Positions 44,343 through 57,391 of a stretch of 64,000 bases of DNA are shown in pieces. Source of the DNA: Synaphobranchus kaupii (lineage: Eukaryota > Chordata > Actinopteri > Anguilliformes > Synaphobranchidae). The notes beneath the pieces are model-generated. The model was not told the origin of the DNA. It did not search any database and was given only the letters and a program-made list of their open reading frames with translations. How positions within the stretch are numbered: position 1 is the stretch's first letter; every line of letters starts with the position of its first letter. Where the stretch lies: positions 81,860,541-81,924,540 of the forward strand of contig CM056376.1 in the NCBI GenBank assembly GCA_029718625.1. The letters run 5' to 3'. The position numbers and the translations under genes were made by a program.

Positions 44343-44880
44343 ATAGAATAGAATCGAATAGAATAACTTTTATTTTCCCGTTAGGGAACTTCAGTTGTAG
44401 TTTCCAGCAGTAAAAAAGACATAGACAGTGGGGCAGACCCACAAACACAAACAAACATGTTAAATAAAGACATTCAATTGAATCAGATGTTTCACATTAT
44501 AGTGAAGGTATGTGTGATTATGATTATGATTAAAATTACTATTATTATTAGTATTATGATGTTAATTATATTATATTAAATTCATTAAATATTAATTATG
44601 ATGAAAAATTGAGCATCAAGTGCATCATCTGCCTTTACTGTCTTGAGATGTCCAATGTCAACAGCTGTAGGGACAAAGCTGTTTCGGGCTCTTTTTGCTT
44701 TAAGGGGCAAGGACCTTAATCTTCGACTTGATGGAAGAGTCTCAAAGAGAAAGTTCAGGAGATGCGATGGAAGGGCCATAATCCTCTTTCCTTTTTTAAT
44801 TGTATGCTCTTCATACAGATGTTTCAGCGGTTTTTGTTGGTTCCCTATGATTTTAGTAGCCTGTACTGTCACCCTCTCCA
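44343..44880 (-). pseudogene. 5'-truncated LINE: ORF2 C-terminus, 3' UTR and (AGAAT)n tail
   Basis: On the minus strand a frame at 44872-44585 contains LLNFLFETLPSSRRLRSLPL and RNSFVPTAVDIG, resembling the extreme C-terminus of a fish non-LTR retrotransposon ORF2. The 3' UTR ends CTGAAGTTCCCTAACGGGAA, then AATAAAAG and a TATTCTATTC repeat tail (44343-44370 on the plus strand as AATAGAATAG). The same 3' end occurs at 58905-59064 in plus orientation. The clade is uncertain. Confidence 0.6.
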
Positions 44881-45059
44881 GCTTCAGTTGCCTGATTTCA
44901 CTTAACCCTTGTATTTTGTTTACATTTTATGATGCCATTTATGTTTGGGGTCAAATTGACCCCAAAAGTTTAAACTGACTCAAAACTATTGTAATAGAAA
45001 AATGTTGACACTTTCTGTATCACATTTTGCGTGTCTCCCAATTGACTAGCCTTTTATCC

Positions 45060-45501
45060 TTAAAGGTTGTATCAGCGATTTTGGGTGACGTCACTTCTGA
45101 AGCGAAATCCCAAACAAACAGAGCCAGCTCCAGCTCAGAGCCAATTATGTTATGTTTTAAAAAATAGTGTTCAAGCATCTAGAATTATAACCACGTTAAT
45201 AACGTTTGTAAGAAACCAAACCGTTTGTAAATCCGTCAAGATTTCAGCGAGATAAGAGTATTAGCGTATTAGTATCACCCACCCCTTGTCGGTGATTGGT
45301 TGGAATACTGTTTATTTTGGTTTTGAGTGGTTGGTAGTACCATTTGTTTTTGTGTACGATCTCGGAGCATAGGCTGCCTACAGAGACGCGGTTTTTTTGA
45401 CGGTCCCTGCTTATGGGGCGGGCAGCTAGCGGATCGTGAGGAAAAATCAGATGAATGTGATCATTTATGTTTCGACCCAAAATCGCTGATACAACCTTTA
45501 A
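45060..45501 (+). mobile_element. MITE with TIR TTAAAGGTTGTATCAGCGAT, copy 1
   Basis: The 442-bp unit begins TTAAAGGTTGTATCAGCGAT and ends with its complement. The next ~6 bp (TTTGGGT) of the arms also pair imperfectly. The interior is non-coding and holds a CACTTCTGAAGCGAAATCCC block. Copy 2 lies 61 bp downstream in the same orientation. Confidence 0.75.
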
Positions 45502-45562
45502 AGGATATATCCACTTGTATGACCACACAAGCAGGGACTAGAGAGACACTGAAATTCAATCT

Positions 45563-46000
45563 TTAAAGGTTGTATCAGCGATTTTGGGTGACGTCACTTC
45601 TGAAGCGAAATCCCAAACAAACAGAGCCAGCTCCAGCTCAGAGCCAATTATGTTATGTTTTAAAAAATAGTGTTCAAGCATCCAGAATTATAACCACGTT
45701 AATAACGTTTGTAAGAAACCAAACCGTTTGTAAATCCGTCAAGATTTCAGCGAGATAAGAGTATTAGCGTATTAGTATCACCCACCCCTTGTCGGTGATT
45801 GGTTGGAATACTGTTTATTTTGGTTTTGAGTGGTTGATTTTTGATTTGTTTTTGTGTACGATCTTGGAGCATAGGCTGCCTACAGAGACGCGGTTTTTTG
45901 ACGGCCTGCTTATGGGGCGGGCAGCTAGCGGATCGTGAGGAAAAATCAGATGAATGTGATCATTTATGTTTCGACCCAAAATCGCTGATACAACCTTTAA
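45563..46000 (+). mobile_element. MITE with TIR TTAAAGGTTGTATCAGCGAT, copy 2
   Basis: Almost identical to copy 1 over its length. Differences include TTGGTAG versus TTGATTTTTG near 45830 and a shorter T run near 45890. The high identity and direct orientation suggest a recent event. Confidence 0.75.
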
Positions 46001-46239
46001 GTATTAAAAATCTGTGATGAAACATCTAATTTTAGAGCCTGAGGTAATGAATGTTTGTGAAGTTTAAAACCTATATGGGAAAGTGCCACCAGAATTACCC
46101 ACAAAAGATCTGAGTTAAAAACTAATAAAGGTTGTATATTTTCTTACATTTTGTACAGCTACCCCACAAATGCCTCCACACAACACCTTTTATACAAAGT
46201 TGGTATAGGACTTAAAAAAAACATAAAAATATAGCATTA

Positions 46240-46930
46240 TGTCATGGGTATTTGCAGCCCCTGCTGTTTCTGCGGTCGTCTTTCTATTTGGTGTCCTCAG
46301 GACGCCTCTGTTCCGGTATTCGTATCTTGCCCGACAATTATTCCCTACACCTGTTTTGCGTTTTCTGCCGGCTATAAATACCTCAGGACTTCCGCATTTC
46401 CGCACTTCGATATTGTCTTTGCTATGTTGACAAACAAAGTCGGTAAGGTATAGGAATTTCGGTCACTGCATTTCTGGTTCATACGAATAGGAAACGCAGC
46501 AAGTCCGGTGATAAGATTTAGGTTAGATTGGTTTTCTCTTTCCTTTACAATCTTTTTTTATTCTTTATTCTTTTCACCTGTTGCCAGTTGTGTTCAGCTC
46601 TTTTGCCACAAGAGCTTTGGCTACAGGTCTTTTAAATTTTTTTCCTTCACTCGTTTTATTGAGTTTTGTTTTGTTTCACCACCTCTTGTTATGCCTAATT
46701 ATTTAGTGTGTGAGGTTCTTTTGTTAGTTTTCTTGCTGCTTATCGAGATCGCCTCCGTTTTTGGAGGTTGCCTTGTTTTGCCTTGTGCTAGGGAGGTTTT
46801 GCTCCCGATCCTGTGTTATCTGAGTCCTGGTGCGGCTACTTCCGCGTTTTGTGGCGTATCTCTTTAGATGCGCTTTTAGAAATCCTTTTCGGTCGCGTTT
46901 GGTTCTCCAAACCTTACACTCCCCCTTACA
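46240..46930 (+). mobile_element. Solo LTR (691 bp) with 5-bp target duplication CATTA
   Basis: It starts TGTCATGGGTATT, ends CCCCCTTACA, and is flanked by CATTA at 46235-46239 and 46931-46935. CTATAAATACC near 46373 is a good TATA box, followed by CTTCGATATTG as in the LTR at 40033. It lies inside the piggyBac-like element and is therefore younger than that insertion. No internal retroelement region accompanies it. Confidence 0.75.
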
Positions 46931-47219
46931 CATTATGTTTATTGTGTGTTTACTATTTAATCCCAATAAATTAGGAAAAATCATACAGTGTCAAGATGAA
47001 AAAATACAGGTTTTTAAGAGACGTCAAACATTGAATCAGGTCAAATTGACCCGGAACATAATACGAGGGTTAATGAGCCAAACCATTCTGTTAGGCTAAA
47101 GGTCAGCACTGACTCAAGGAAGCAGGTGTAAAATGCATGTGAAAAACCTGCCCCCCCCCCCATCCCTCCCCCAGGAGGCTCAGATTTTCCTGCAAATCCG
47201 CAAGGGAATAATCCTAATC

Positions 47220-47420
47220 ATACCTCAAAATAACTGTTTTGCAATGGCCATCTCAGTCCCCGAACTTGACCCCAACTGAAAAAAGAGGGCTGTCCACAAG
47301 GGCAGACCAAAGGATCTTGAAAGATCCTGCATGGAGGAATGGGAAAAGATCCCTGATATGTTCACAGTATCTCAAATAGCACTGTTAGAAGTTGACTTGG
47401 TTGTGTTATCCTTTGAAAGG
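47220..47420 (+). pseudogene. Tc1-like transposase remnant
   Basis: TGGCCATCTCAGTCCCCGAA reads WPSQSPNLTPTE, the conserved block around the DD34E glutamate, followed about 90 bp on by GAATGGGAAAAGATCC (EWEKIP). The upstream half of the gene and the ends are not recognisable, so this is a small decayed piece. Confidence 0.6.
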
Positions 47421-48624
47421 AAGGGTGAGCATAGTATCATCATAGTAATTTGTCTCTCCTTGGAAAGGAACAAAAAACAAAAATAAAATGGTGGTGATAG
47501 CTGGCACTGTGCCACAATCCACACGTGATGTGCACTTGCATTTGAGTTCTCTCAGTGGCTTTCTAGAGCCTGTGGTTTCCAGTCTGGAGAGGCTACAGGC
47601 TTTTGACAGACGGCTGGCAGTTTAGGCTGACAGATAGAAGAGTGTGGTTGTGAAGCCTTAATATGGATGGGGCTATGAATGATGCTGTTAAAAAAAAGAT
47701 ATATTGTGCTTATATAATGGTCTGCTTTTTAGACAAGTCCTTGAAGTAAGACGCTGGCTTTTGGCCTGCTCTGTTCAAGGTTAAGTACCAAGATGTGTGT
47801 GCTCTATAAGTAAGATGGCAGATATCCTTAATTCTCTTTGAGTGGAATTTATTCATCGGAGCACAAAGTGTCCAACTGATTGATTTCTCCCCCTTGTACT
47901 TTTCATTGTTGTGTCCTGGTTTACCTTTACCTTTGTTCACATCCTTATTTCTCTTTCTCAATTTAAAGGTCACTCCATCCCCCTATTTGCACTCTTTCCA
48001 TTCAGCAGACTGACTCTATTAAGCAGACAACTCATCATTGTGTAAGGATTTCTTTTCCTTTTAGTTACTGACCGTAACGGTGCAGTTGGCACATGCCGAA
48101 TTTTTATTTTTCAGGCACTGATCCTGAACTGTCACGGTCGTCATCCGACCGTGTGGATGGGTAATAAAGTGTAAGTTAGTTAATGGTGAATTAGGCCAAT
48201 TAATTATGAAATGTCTTTCACTGAATTGACTATAAGGCATTATAGTCAATTCAGACTATAAGGCAACAGGTCAGTATTGGGTGTGACGTGAGTGAATTTT
48301 GACATTCTCATTATGTCATCATCTGGTTGGTTGCAATTAAATTTTTCAGTTTGATATTTCAGCGAATATCACACAATGTGATTAACCTAATCAATATGTG
48401 GCATTGAATATTTACTGAATGAACCTCATGTCTACCCCTTAAAAATAAAATAAAAAAATTAACAGAATTTTCAGTTAAGTAGGCTGTATAGGCCAATCTT
48501 GCTTTACATCAATAAGGCCCAAAACATAAAAAAACATACGAGCAGAACTGGCCCTGGTTGATAAACATTGAGGCCCATTTGGTTAAAAAAAGGACCAAAA
48601 AAGATGCTCTGAATATTTGTTAGG
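47421..48624. other. Unassigned stretch
   Basis: No gene recognised. A short tandem of GACTATAAGGCA occurs at 48230-48262, and a CACGGTCG/CGACCGTG mini-palindrome near 48135-48153. Confidence 0.35.
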
Positions 48625-49230
48625 ATGTAGTATTACATTAAACATTACCTTACATTGCAAAGCTATCAGATGCTCTCTTCCACAATGACTTTGAAAAGTG
48701 GAGAACATCAGTGTTAGTCTAAGGAATACAAAAGTGCATACAAAAGTATCATCGCAGGCAGAGGAATTGATTTATAATTCGTGAAATGAATGGAACAAAC
48801 TGACAATTCGTATTACAGACGGAACCGCTGTACAGCTAACTTATTTTTACACAGGTACACGTCACATTATCCTGAAAGGAAATCCAAAAAGAAAGAAAGA
48901 GGATATCTAATGAGGGTCCAGGTAGCCATGGTACAGTCTGAAGAGGTGGGTCTTCAGTCTGTTTTGGAGGATGGACAGGGTTTTTGCTCTCCATACTGCA
49001 GTGGGAAGCTCATTCCACCACAAGAAGAGAAGAACAGACAGGAGACGTGACCTGGAAGTGCAAGTGCAGGCGCACAGGGGGGATGGATTAGGCTTCCAGA
49101 GGTAGCATAATGTAGAGGTCTGCCTATTGTGTAGGCCCACCCCCCACAATGCAACACGGAAGGAGAAACTGTTTAGGAACAAAGCAAAACAGTCGAGAGC
49201 TGCTGTAGATTCCGAAGGCATTCAGGGAGA
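48625..49230 (-). pseudogene. Degraded L2 LINE: reverse-transcriptase C-terminus and tail
   Basis: On the minus strand the frame contains WWNELPTAVWRAKTLSILQN and RLKTHLFRLYHG (48900-49030), the same terminal block as in the 689-1408 copy. The 3' UTR runs to a decayed TGTAA-type end at 48633-48660. Other parts are frameshifted or deleted. Confidence 0.75.
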
Positions 49231-49798
49231 ACAGCAGGAGGTGTGGCTCAACTGTGTCAAATTCTTCAGAGAGAGGAGGATTATAATGGAGGAACGTTTT
49301 CACTCGAATGCTTCACACGTTAATAATCCCATTCATTTGGCCATTAACTATTCAGTCCATTCATTCATCTCATTCTCAGATTCATTGTTGCATTTATTCT
49401 TGCGCTCAGTTAATTGAAGAGGCTACGCTGCATTTCCAGCGTCGCAGTGGCCCCTCTGTCGCCGCTTGTTTTCGCCCCAGGGCACGGAGATGTTGTAAGG
49501 CAAATGCGGAGCTGATAAGCAACCACCCATTTCCTCTTTTTTAATTACATTTCTGTCACCCAATCATTACACAGTTATCTGTTGTGAAGTTGTGTGAGTT
49601 TAGAATAAAGGAATAAATGACTGGGTGAGACAAGGAGGTAATTAAGTCTCTGTAGTGTAGCATGACAGACCCAACAACAATTAGGCCGTGTCAGAACTTG
49701 GCTGCCGGTGGGAGGGGAAGAGGGATATAAACTGTGCCGCACTTTACCACATAGCTCTGTGTGCTCTGTGTCCCTAGGGCCCTGAGTGTGGTCAAGCC

Positions 49799-49840
<42 letters not shown>

Positions 49841-51962
49841 TTCACACAAAGAAAAATCCAGCCTCTTTGGTGAGATTGGATAGGGGATTTTTACTTATTT
49901 ATTTTTTAGCAACTATAGCTCATCTAGGGCTGTTCTATGAAGAACCAGTAGTGGACTTTGACAGTTTTTGACAGACTTTCTATTTCAACATGATATCAAC
50001 AAACCACGTACTTCAGTGAATGATCCCTATGTCATATTTCTGGTATAAACATTGCACTACAGCACTGAATATTTCTACTAGTGATTTCCCTATAGATACT
50101 GTACAGTAGAGAGACTTATGCATGCAGGTACCAGCTGAAATACCTTACTGGTATAAATACCTTACTGTTATAAACAAATGTAACATTGCTGCACAATGTG
50201 ATATCCACTAATTGAGGTTCTGCTGCAGTGATGTCATTTTAAACTTTTTTTTTCTCCTCAAGTGAGTATGTGCATGAAAACATTCACGCAAGGTAATACC
50301 AGAAGAGAGAATTATTTATTTTAGCATTATAATATAACATGAATGACTTACTAATAAGTTTCAATAAGTGTTTTTGAAATGAACTCCAGGGAAAGTGTTA
50401 AGTTATAGGTATTAAGGGCATACCAAATAAAATGCCTGTGTCAGCTATAAATGTTTGACTAAGCCAACCAATTACCTTACCTGGGGTCCCATTTCTCACA
50501 GAACTCTCCATACTCTAAAACAGAATTCTATTGAGTTTATGTACCCTATTCATTTGAATCCACCAGGATATTGAATTGTCAGTCTTCATACCATCTGTAA
50601 CAGAGTCAAAACTTTAGAAAATAGTTTAAAGCACCAATACTAATCACAGTACTCTGTCCTGTTCTTTTTCCTTGGATTATGAAATAACAACAACTAAAAA
50701 AAAAAAGAACAGTTGAAGAGCCCGACTTACCACATGCATTTTCCCTTGCATTGATATCACATCGCATTGCAGCAATTTTGTGAGAACATTGCAGGGTGAA
50801 AGAGCTTGAATTCAATACTCCAATATAAAGCCTATGATTTCTGAATAATTAATACCAAATAATGATGTTTATAGTTTCCTGCAGAATAAAAACATGAAAT
50901 ATTCATAGAATGCACACGCGATTAGTTATTTTTCCTTTTCTTTTCAACATAATAAATGTGCTAATAAACAGCAACAGAATGTGAAATGTTTAATATAGGC
51001 CATGCTTCAAAGGTTCAGCTGGCAGAAATGGCATCTTTGGCCAAGTTGGCAGTGTAGAAGCATAACTTTCACTTCTTAAAACAATCAAAATCTAGTCTGA
51101 TGGGTTAATTTTATGTTCCAGTAGAGTGGATTGCAGATATTCAGCAGTAGTGTCACATTTCATACACTAGAAACGCTTATTCCTAAAAAAACAAAAAAAA
51201 ACTAAATGTACGGTAACCGTTCCACTGCACAGTTTTGTTACTATTATGTTCACTTTTAGGTTGTTATAAAAAAACAAGCATGGCTTCTTCATTGATATTA
51301 TGTTAATAAAATATGCCTTTAGCATCTTTTACTAATTATTTTCTTTCCACAAATTTGCTTGTTCCACTTATTTGAATTCATCCACTTATAATAATATACC
51401 ACTTGATATCAAGAAAATGTACCGGCACGGATGATATTCTTTCAAATTGGTTGTGCCGTAATGAGAAATAATGGCCTGTCCAAATGGCACACACAGGAAA
51501 GTACTGAAAATGACAGTGTGCAATCAATAAGCAGTCTTTATAAATCCTTTAAGAACTTTGCGATTCCAGCAGAGATGCTGACGGTTGGAATGCACAGGTC
51601 CCAGTGCTGACTTTATTTTTAGCTGCCTGCTGTTTTGGCTTATGCACCTCTTGCCTGAGGACTCCAAAGTAGTCTGCATTCATCTGTGTCTGCGGCGCTG
51701 TGAGATCCAGTCTTTTGTTTAATTTCCTTCCTTTTTGTGCCGCATGCTTACTTTCAGGCCCGGTTTGGGTAACCAAGCCCTGCTGCTTAATAATGAGAGG
51801 ACATGTGAGCTAATGGCCAAAGGTTTGTGGGAAGATTGTGTTAGATATGTGTATGTCCTTGGGGAATATGTGTATGTCCTGGGTGTTTTTGTTTTTGTTT
51901 TTTTGCTAATATAAGATTTGTGTTGCATCAGAGGGAGAGACCAGCTGGCTTGACTCAGTGGC
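49231..51962. other. Unassigned stretch with (CT)n repeat
   Basis: A (CT)19 run lies at 49801-49838. Otherwise no gene or element recognised. Confidence 0.4.
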
Positions 51963-52184
51963 TATACTCTCAGAAAAAAAGCTTGCCACTGGGGTGGTAC
52001 CCTACTATAGGTACATAAAGTTGTACCCCATCCAGCAATACATGAGTAATTTGTACCTTTCTTGCTTGAAAAGGTACTTATTAGTACTGAAATAGAACAT
52101 TATTCTACTTTCAGGGTACATTTGGGAAATGTGTACCTTAGGGAAGAAAAACGTACCCCCACCATACCTTTGCTTCTGAGTGTA
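51963..52184. mobile_element. ~220-bp MITE with TIR TACTCTCAGAA
   Basis: TATACTCTCAGAAAAAAAGC at the left and the complement of CTTTGCTTCTGAGTGTA at the right are inverted ends. The interior repeats GTACC/GGTAC motifs in both orientations, as in a common fish MITE type. TA-rich ends suggest a TA target. Confidence 0.6.
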
Positions 52185-53038
52185 GGCTCCTGACTATGAA
52201 GGATGGATCTGTAGCCTGAACAGCTGTCTGTGTCCTTCTCAGCAAACTGAACAGAACAGTGAGACTAACAGAAGGATGTGATCTCACCTGCCCCCTACCT
52301 CCCCCTCGCGTGTATCGCACGGCACGGGTAGCTAAGGGTCAGTCATTCAACACCTACACATCCAGTCCCAGTGAGATAAGCCCAGCTCCAAGCCTGTGAA
52401 CTTCATTACAGTATACGACAGACCTGTACATGATACAATTTTCTGTTTATATACTCACAGTGTACATTTAAATGTGATCAATCCCACTGTATCGCAGGTC
52501 ATTATTATAGTATTATCACAGCATGAGAAAACACTGACATACTTTCACTCTTTACCTGTGAGAGCCCCTCATTAAGAGAAAAGATTCCAAGTCACTGAAA
52601 GCTTTGAAATGCTTTTGTTGTCTTTATGTTTTTTTTTTTTTCCATTTCCAGCACAAGAAAGATATGTAATGTTAACAAATAAGGGTTGCTTGCCTTTGTT
52701 CTCTATTCAGCTTCCCTCTAAGGAACTGGGGGGAAAAAAACAAGAAAAACCCATCCGGGTTCAGGAAACACCAAACTTTACGTCCTGAAAATGTGACTAA
52801 CGTTACTGCTAGATTTCCCTCTCCTCTTCATCATGAGGGCATGGAAAATAAACGGTCACTATAGATATTCATATTTTCATTATATAAAGAACGTACGTCA
52901 AATTGATGGAGGGATATGCAGTCAGAAAAGGGGATGTATTCACTTTTGGGGTTATGAGATGCATATTTCACTGAAAAGCTTATTAAAGTGAAGCAATTTA
53001 GCTCTCTTTAAAAAGCCGTTGTCCATGTGTGCGTGCGT

Positions 53039-53100
<62 letters not shown>

Positions 53101-54587
53101 AATAGAGATCATGGCCTGATTAGATATTTTATTACTTCTGGTATAAACAAACTTTGATGATAATATTTTCTCAGGAACTTACCCTACTGACCTGTCAAGA
53201 AGAGGTCAGCACATTTAGTCTGAATTGAAACCATACACAGTACAGCACCATTTTGGAAAGCAGTGTTGTGAAGAACTAACCCCAGTAAAAGTGCTGGGGT
53301 GCTTTTATTTGAATTTAGCCTTATTTTTTGGCATTGTCACTTACGCTCACTCATAACTTGGTTTTTGTCTGGAGTTATTAAAACTTGCATGTCAATGAGA
53401 ACTAATTTCCAACTGCATTGAAACACATTCTTTTCACACATTGGTCTAGAATATGTGTTGCATTCTCATTTTTCCTGTTTGATGATTACGCACATGACCT
53501 TTTTTTAGCAATGCAGAGTACGTTCTGATTAATGTCTTGTTTCCTTCTTTCATCTGATAACATGTCTTACTGATCATGTAATGTGAAACTTCTGTAACAG
53601 GCGACGATGAAACGGAAAATAGTTTTTTTTGGTACAGCTTTAATTTGAACCTGTAACATTTACACTACAGTGGTACAGGGGGAATTGCTTAAGAATACAC
53701 AGTGTGATCGCTTGAATGGAGATGTATCATGTTTAAATTCCTCATTTGCTGTGATAAGGACATCATGGTTTGTTTTGGAACCCATACATATGAACGTCCA
53801 TAAGGTTCCTGTCCCTGTGCTGGCAATGCGTCCTCTGGGTAGCATCTCCCTTTACCTCCTGGGCCAGTCGGAGAAGTATCAGCTGTTCCTCTCTGCCTTG
53901 CCAATTGGAGCGTACCCTTCTACTCTACCGCGCCGCCTCCCTCTGACACACTAGTGCCGCCTCTGTGCATTGGGTACAACTGAGGGGCACCTTGGGCGAT
54001 CCTGTTAGAAAATAAAGCCCAGGGAATGCTCGGTTGGACATAACCTCAAGGAAGCCCTCAGCCTGATGGGGATGTTGGCCCATCAGCTTCTGCTGCGTGT
54101 GCTTTTTTGCTTACTAAACTGAATTTAATGCACTGTTCAAGTCAGATAAACATTCTGAATGAGAGTTACTAGTCTTCTTCTGCCAGAGAACTGCTTTAAG
54201 AGTCTCTGGTTCCTTTTCACGCCGTACTTCATCTGTTCATTTGATGTAGATCCCAAGGTAGGGAGAAGCAGTTTATGGATCAGACCCAGAATTGAAACTT
54301 TTAATTTAGCGGTAATGTCGAAAGCAAATGAGCTTCCGCTTCCCATTATTATGAATTGATATCAGGCCAGGAATGGATGTGAAGGTGAATTACTAACAGC
54401 AAGATTAACTAAAAGTCTCTTCAAAGACAGGCCATGGCGCTCTAGGGCAAAAAAGAAGAACACGCAATGCATCAACAGTTGCTGTTTGCACATTTCCAGT
54501 TGTACTGGAGATGTTCTATATGTTGGCTTTGCCAAGTGAAATAGTCCATGGGTCAGATCCCCTGATTTTGACCATCGGTACCATCTG
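52185..54587. other. Unassigned stretch with (GT)n repeat
   Basis: It contains a (GT)n microsatellite at 53030-53100, with GC interruptions at both ends. No gene recognised. Short open frames have no family motifs. Confidence 0.4.
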
Positions 54588-54690
54588 GAGGTACGATGTT
54601 TGTAAGGTCTGTGTTTCTAGGAGGTACGATGTTTGAAAGGCCTGTGTTTCTAGGAGGTACGATGTTTGAAAGGCCTGTGTTTCTAGAATT
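54588..54690. repeat. 33-bp minisatellite, about 3 copies
   Basis: GGAGGTACGATGTTTGAAAG plus GCCTGTGTTTCTA repeats three times, the first copy with TTGTAAGGT. Since 33 is a multiple of three, one minus-strand frame shows an 11-residue repeat (LETQAFQTSYL), but there is no other sign of a gene. Confidence 0.85.
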
Positions 54691-55510
54691 TGAAAATGTG
54701 TGATATCATTGCAGCATATAGCATTCTGTGTGCTTTCACTCTTTCTGTCACCACTCCATCCCATCATTTTTTTGCCGCACGTTTTGCCCCTTGACACAAA
54801 ATGTTACACACAAAATATTACCTTATTGTATATCCTTGGAAAGCTTAGAGTCACACCTATGACACAAATACATTGCTGGAATGTTTTGCCCAATTGACCT
54901 TTGACCTTATATACATTAATCTGCATTATGTTGTATAACACTTTTCTTTCTTTTTTTATATCACATGTTTTCCAGCTCTAGGGACATAGAAAAGAATTAC
55001 AAAAAATTTGCTGAGACATTGCCCCTCCAGATGGTGCTGACTAACCCCCCTAGCTCAGGGACTGAAAGGAATATGATTATTTTTCAGGTGTCCTGGTTTC
55101 TGTCATGCCAAGGAAAGAAAAACTGCATAGATTTGGCCGCATGGTTTCTTTAGCACTCCCTTAAGAATGCATTGATTATTAATGCTCTCCATACATCAAA
55201 GTGGTCTGGGTTGCCAGTGCTCAGAGTGCAGATGTTTTCCAACCTAAGGTTCAGAAGGGTTGGAGGAAAGCAGATCTTGGGCTGACATTATCTTGGCGAA
55301 CTACAACTGTGCCAAAATTCAGGGAGCACATTCAGCGGCGCACAGAATTGTGTCCCTCCGCTTATACACACGTTAGAGAGTGAGAAAACACACAGCTTCT
55401 GTGTGTGGGGGGTGTGTCAACGGAGTGGAACATAAAGCTGACTATTTGTAGAATATGCCCCAATCCAGGATAACTTGCATAACATCTATTTCACATAGAA
55501 TACAATCCAT
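54691..55510. other. Unassigned stretch
   Basis: No gene or element recognised. Confidence 0.35.
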
Positions 55511-55740
55511 TTAACCTTCCTGTTATGTTAGCATTTTACTGCCATTTGTGTTGTGTAATGTGTGGTTATGGGTCAATATAAAAATTTTTAAAAACATAAA
55601 AGTTCCAAATATCTTTTTTTTACATGTATTTCTCTAGAATGTCTTAAAGGCGTTTGCTGAAGAAAATGACCAATTTGAAATGATACAAAAACAAAGAGTA
55701 ATTTCTGGTCTTATAGAGCCTAACATTATGAGAAGGTTAA
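55511..55740. mobile_element. piggyBac-like MITE (~230 bp) with TTAA ends
   Basis: TTAACCTTCCTGTTATGTTAG at 55511 and the complement of CTAACATTATGAGAAGGTTAA at 55740 form inverted ends inside TTAA. The arms match at about 17 of 21 positions. There is no coding sequence. Confidence 0.65.
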
Positions 55741-57391
55741 GAAGCTGGATTTTATGGACACGGAGGCTATGCATTTTAAGAATCTTATTTAAATTTATAT
55801 TATGCTCGCATTAATAGACAATAAAGTTTTGAAACTTGATTTGACCTGCAGCAGTGGCTTCAAACCTGCTGCCCACCTTGGCAATATCCATCCCCTAACC
55901 AGTAGGCCACCCTGTTGCTCCACAATATGATTTGCAGAACTTTGATTGTTTACCGAGACCACAATGTTCATAGTATTCTCTTCGTTTAACATTATTCATA
56001 TATCTTATGGCTGTTTATTTATTCACACCACACCACTTCAGTGACTATTCTAGAGTGACTGAAATCAGTTTATATTTTTACTGTTGAATATGCAGGTATT
56101 TTACTGTTCATTTAAGTTACTTGATCATTGAATCTTACCATTCATTTCAGTAATGGCGTTGTATTCTGTTGTATATCACTTCACAGTATTCACATATTTT
56201 AACTTGGAAGGACGGACAGCAGAATTGATGTTAATGGTAATTTGGACCGCACTGAGCCCACCCACTGACTGGCATTATTGACAGCATGTGCCTGCCTGCC
56301 AGGCAGAGGGAAACAGCAGTGAATCAAAAAACTCTGCAGTGTCAGCATCGAGGTGAAGCAGTGACTCTTTGCAGGCCTCACAGCAACTGAAAAGAGATTA
56401 ATTTGACAGACCATTTCCATCAATGCCCCCCCCCCCCCCCCCCCCCCCCCCGACCACCTCCCACCTTCCTGTGCACAGAAAAGAGACAGCATGTTGGGGA
56501 TATGCATGATTGTCTTTATATTCGTATCGCTGGGAAACAGTCAAATTTGTCACATGCATAGTTTGAATAAGGATATTGGTGTGTTCTTTCGTATTATGGG
56601 CACCGCTCAGCTGTTTGACTGAAATTAATGTATGATTAAAGAGAGCAGATAAGTGAGGTAGACCTGGGGGGAAAAGCAATATTCACAGTATGGAAAGCAT
56701 ACTGTGAAAGAGAGCTGGAACGCTTAGTGAAAAACAAAAAAGTTTCAAAAGCCAGCCAGTAATTGTATATTTGTTGGAAATATTGGTTCTGTGGTAAAAC
56801 TCCATCTCAGTGCTGAGTTGGAGGGGCTTGTGTGCAGCTGTGTCCACCATTTAGCATGGTGTTATTGTAACAAATCTGGCTGTTACTTTGCCTTACAGAA
56901 TGATTTAAAACATCTGAGATAGAGAGTAGCCTACTACAAAAGGTATTCATTAAAAAATACAATGGGAAACCGCATGTTTTTCTCAGAAGAAACCTAAACT
57001 GTGCTTCTTACAAAATGGCTACCCTTCTGCTCGTCACACACCTGCTTTTAAGACATGTTAATTTCAATCACCAGCAGCTTTGCAACTGGCCTTAATGAAA
57101 CATTGAGACTATTAGCAGTTTAAGGTAGACTGAAATTATAACAATGTGTACAACATTAAAACATTTCAATCATTAAATAAATGAAGAAGCCTTCATCTTC
57201 ACAGTTATGTTCATGGCTTTACGTACCTTTAAATACACAACAGAGTTTTCTTTGGGTGGGGGTGTGTCTGGCAGAACTGCTATGGACACTTCATCGCTTT
57301 GCTGCTGTTTCGATCTACGTAATTATGCCCAGTCATATGAGGCAGACCTTTGTTCAGAACATATCAAGTTTTCCAGCATGTTTTTTTACAT
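55741..57391. other. Unassigned stretch with 26-base cytosine run
   Basis: It holds an uninterrupted C run at 56426-56451. No gene recognised. The run makes an artificial glycine stretch in minus-strand frames. Confidence 0.5.

Larger units (their letters stand above)
44902..47073. mobile_element. piggyBac/Looper-like element (~2.2 kb with insertions), TTAA ends
   Basis: TTAACCCTTGTATTTTG at 44902 and the complement of CATAATACGAGGGTTAA at 47073 form terminal inverted repeats inside TTAA, the piggyBac target. Both subterminal regions have GGTCAAATTGACC-type palindromes (44948 and 47039). Removing two MITEs (45060-46000) and a solo LTR (46240-46930) leaves about 0.5 kb. No transposase is visible, so it is non-autonomous. 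Confidence 0.65.

Noticed and set aside
40033..46930. The LTRs at 40033 and 46240 as the two ends of one provirus
   Set aside because: Each has its own different 5-bp duplication, the lengths differ (1966 versus 691 bp), and no gag or pol sequence lies between them.
54516..54797. Repeat protein with 11-residue units
   Set aside because: It reflects a 33-bp minisatellite with three copies. No splice sites, promoter or homologous motif was seen.
54965..55153. Possible exon
   Set aside because: A 62-codon frame with no recognised domain, no clear flanking splice signals and no support beyond chance length.
56398..56679. Glycine-rich minus-strand protein
   Set aside because: The glycine run comes only from the 26-base C homopolymer. 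There are no other coding signs.
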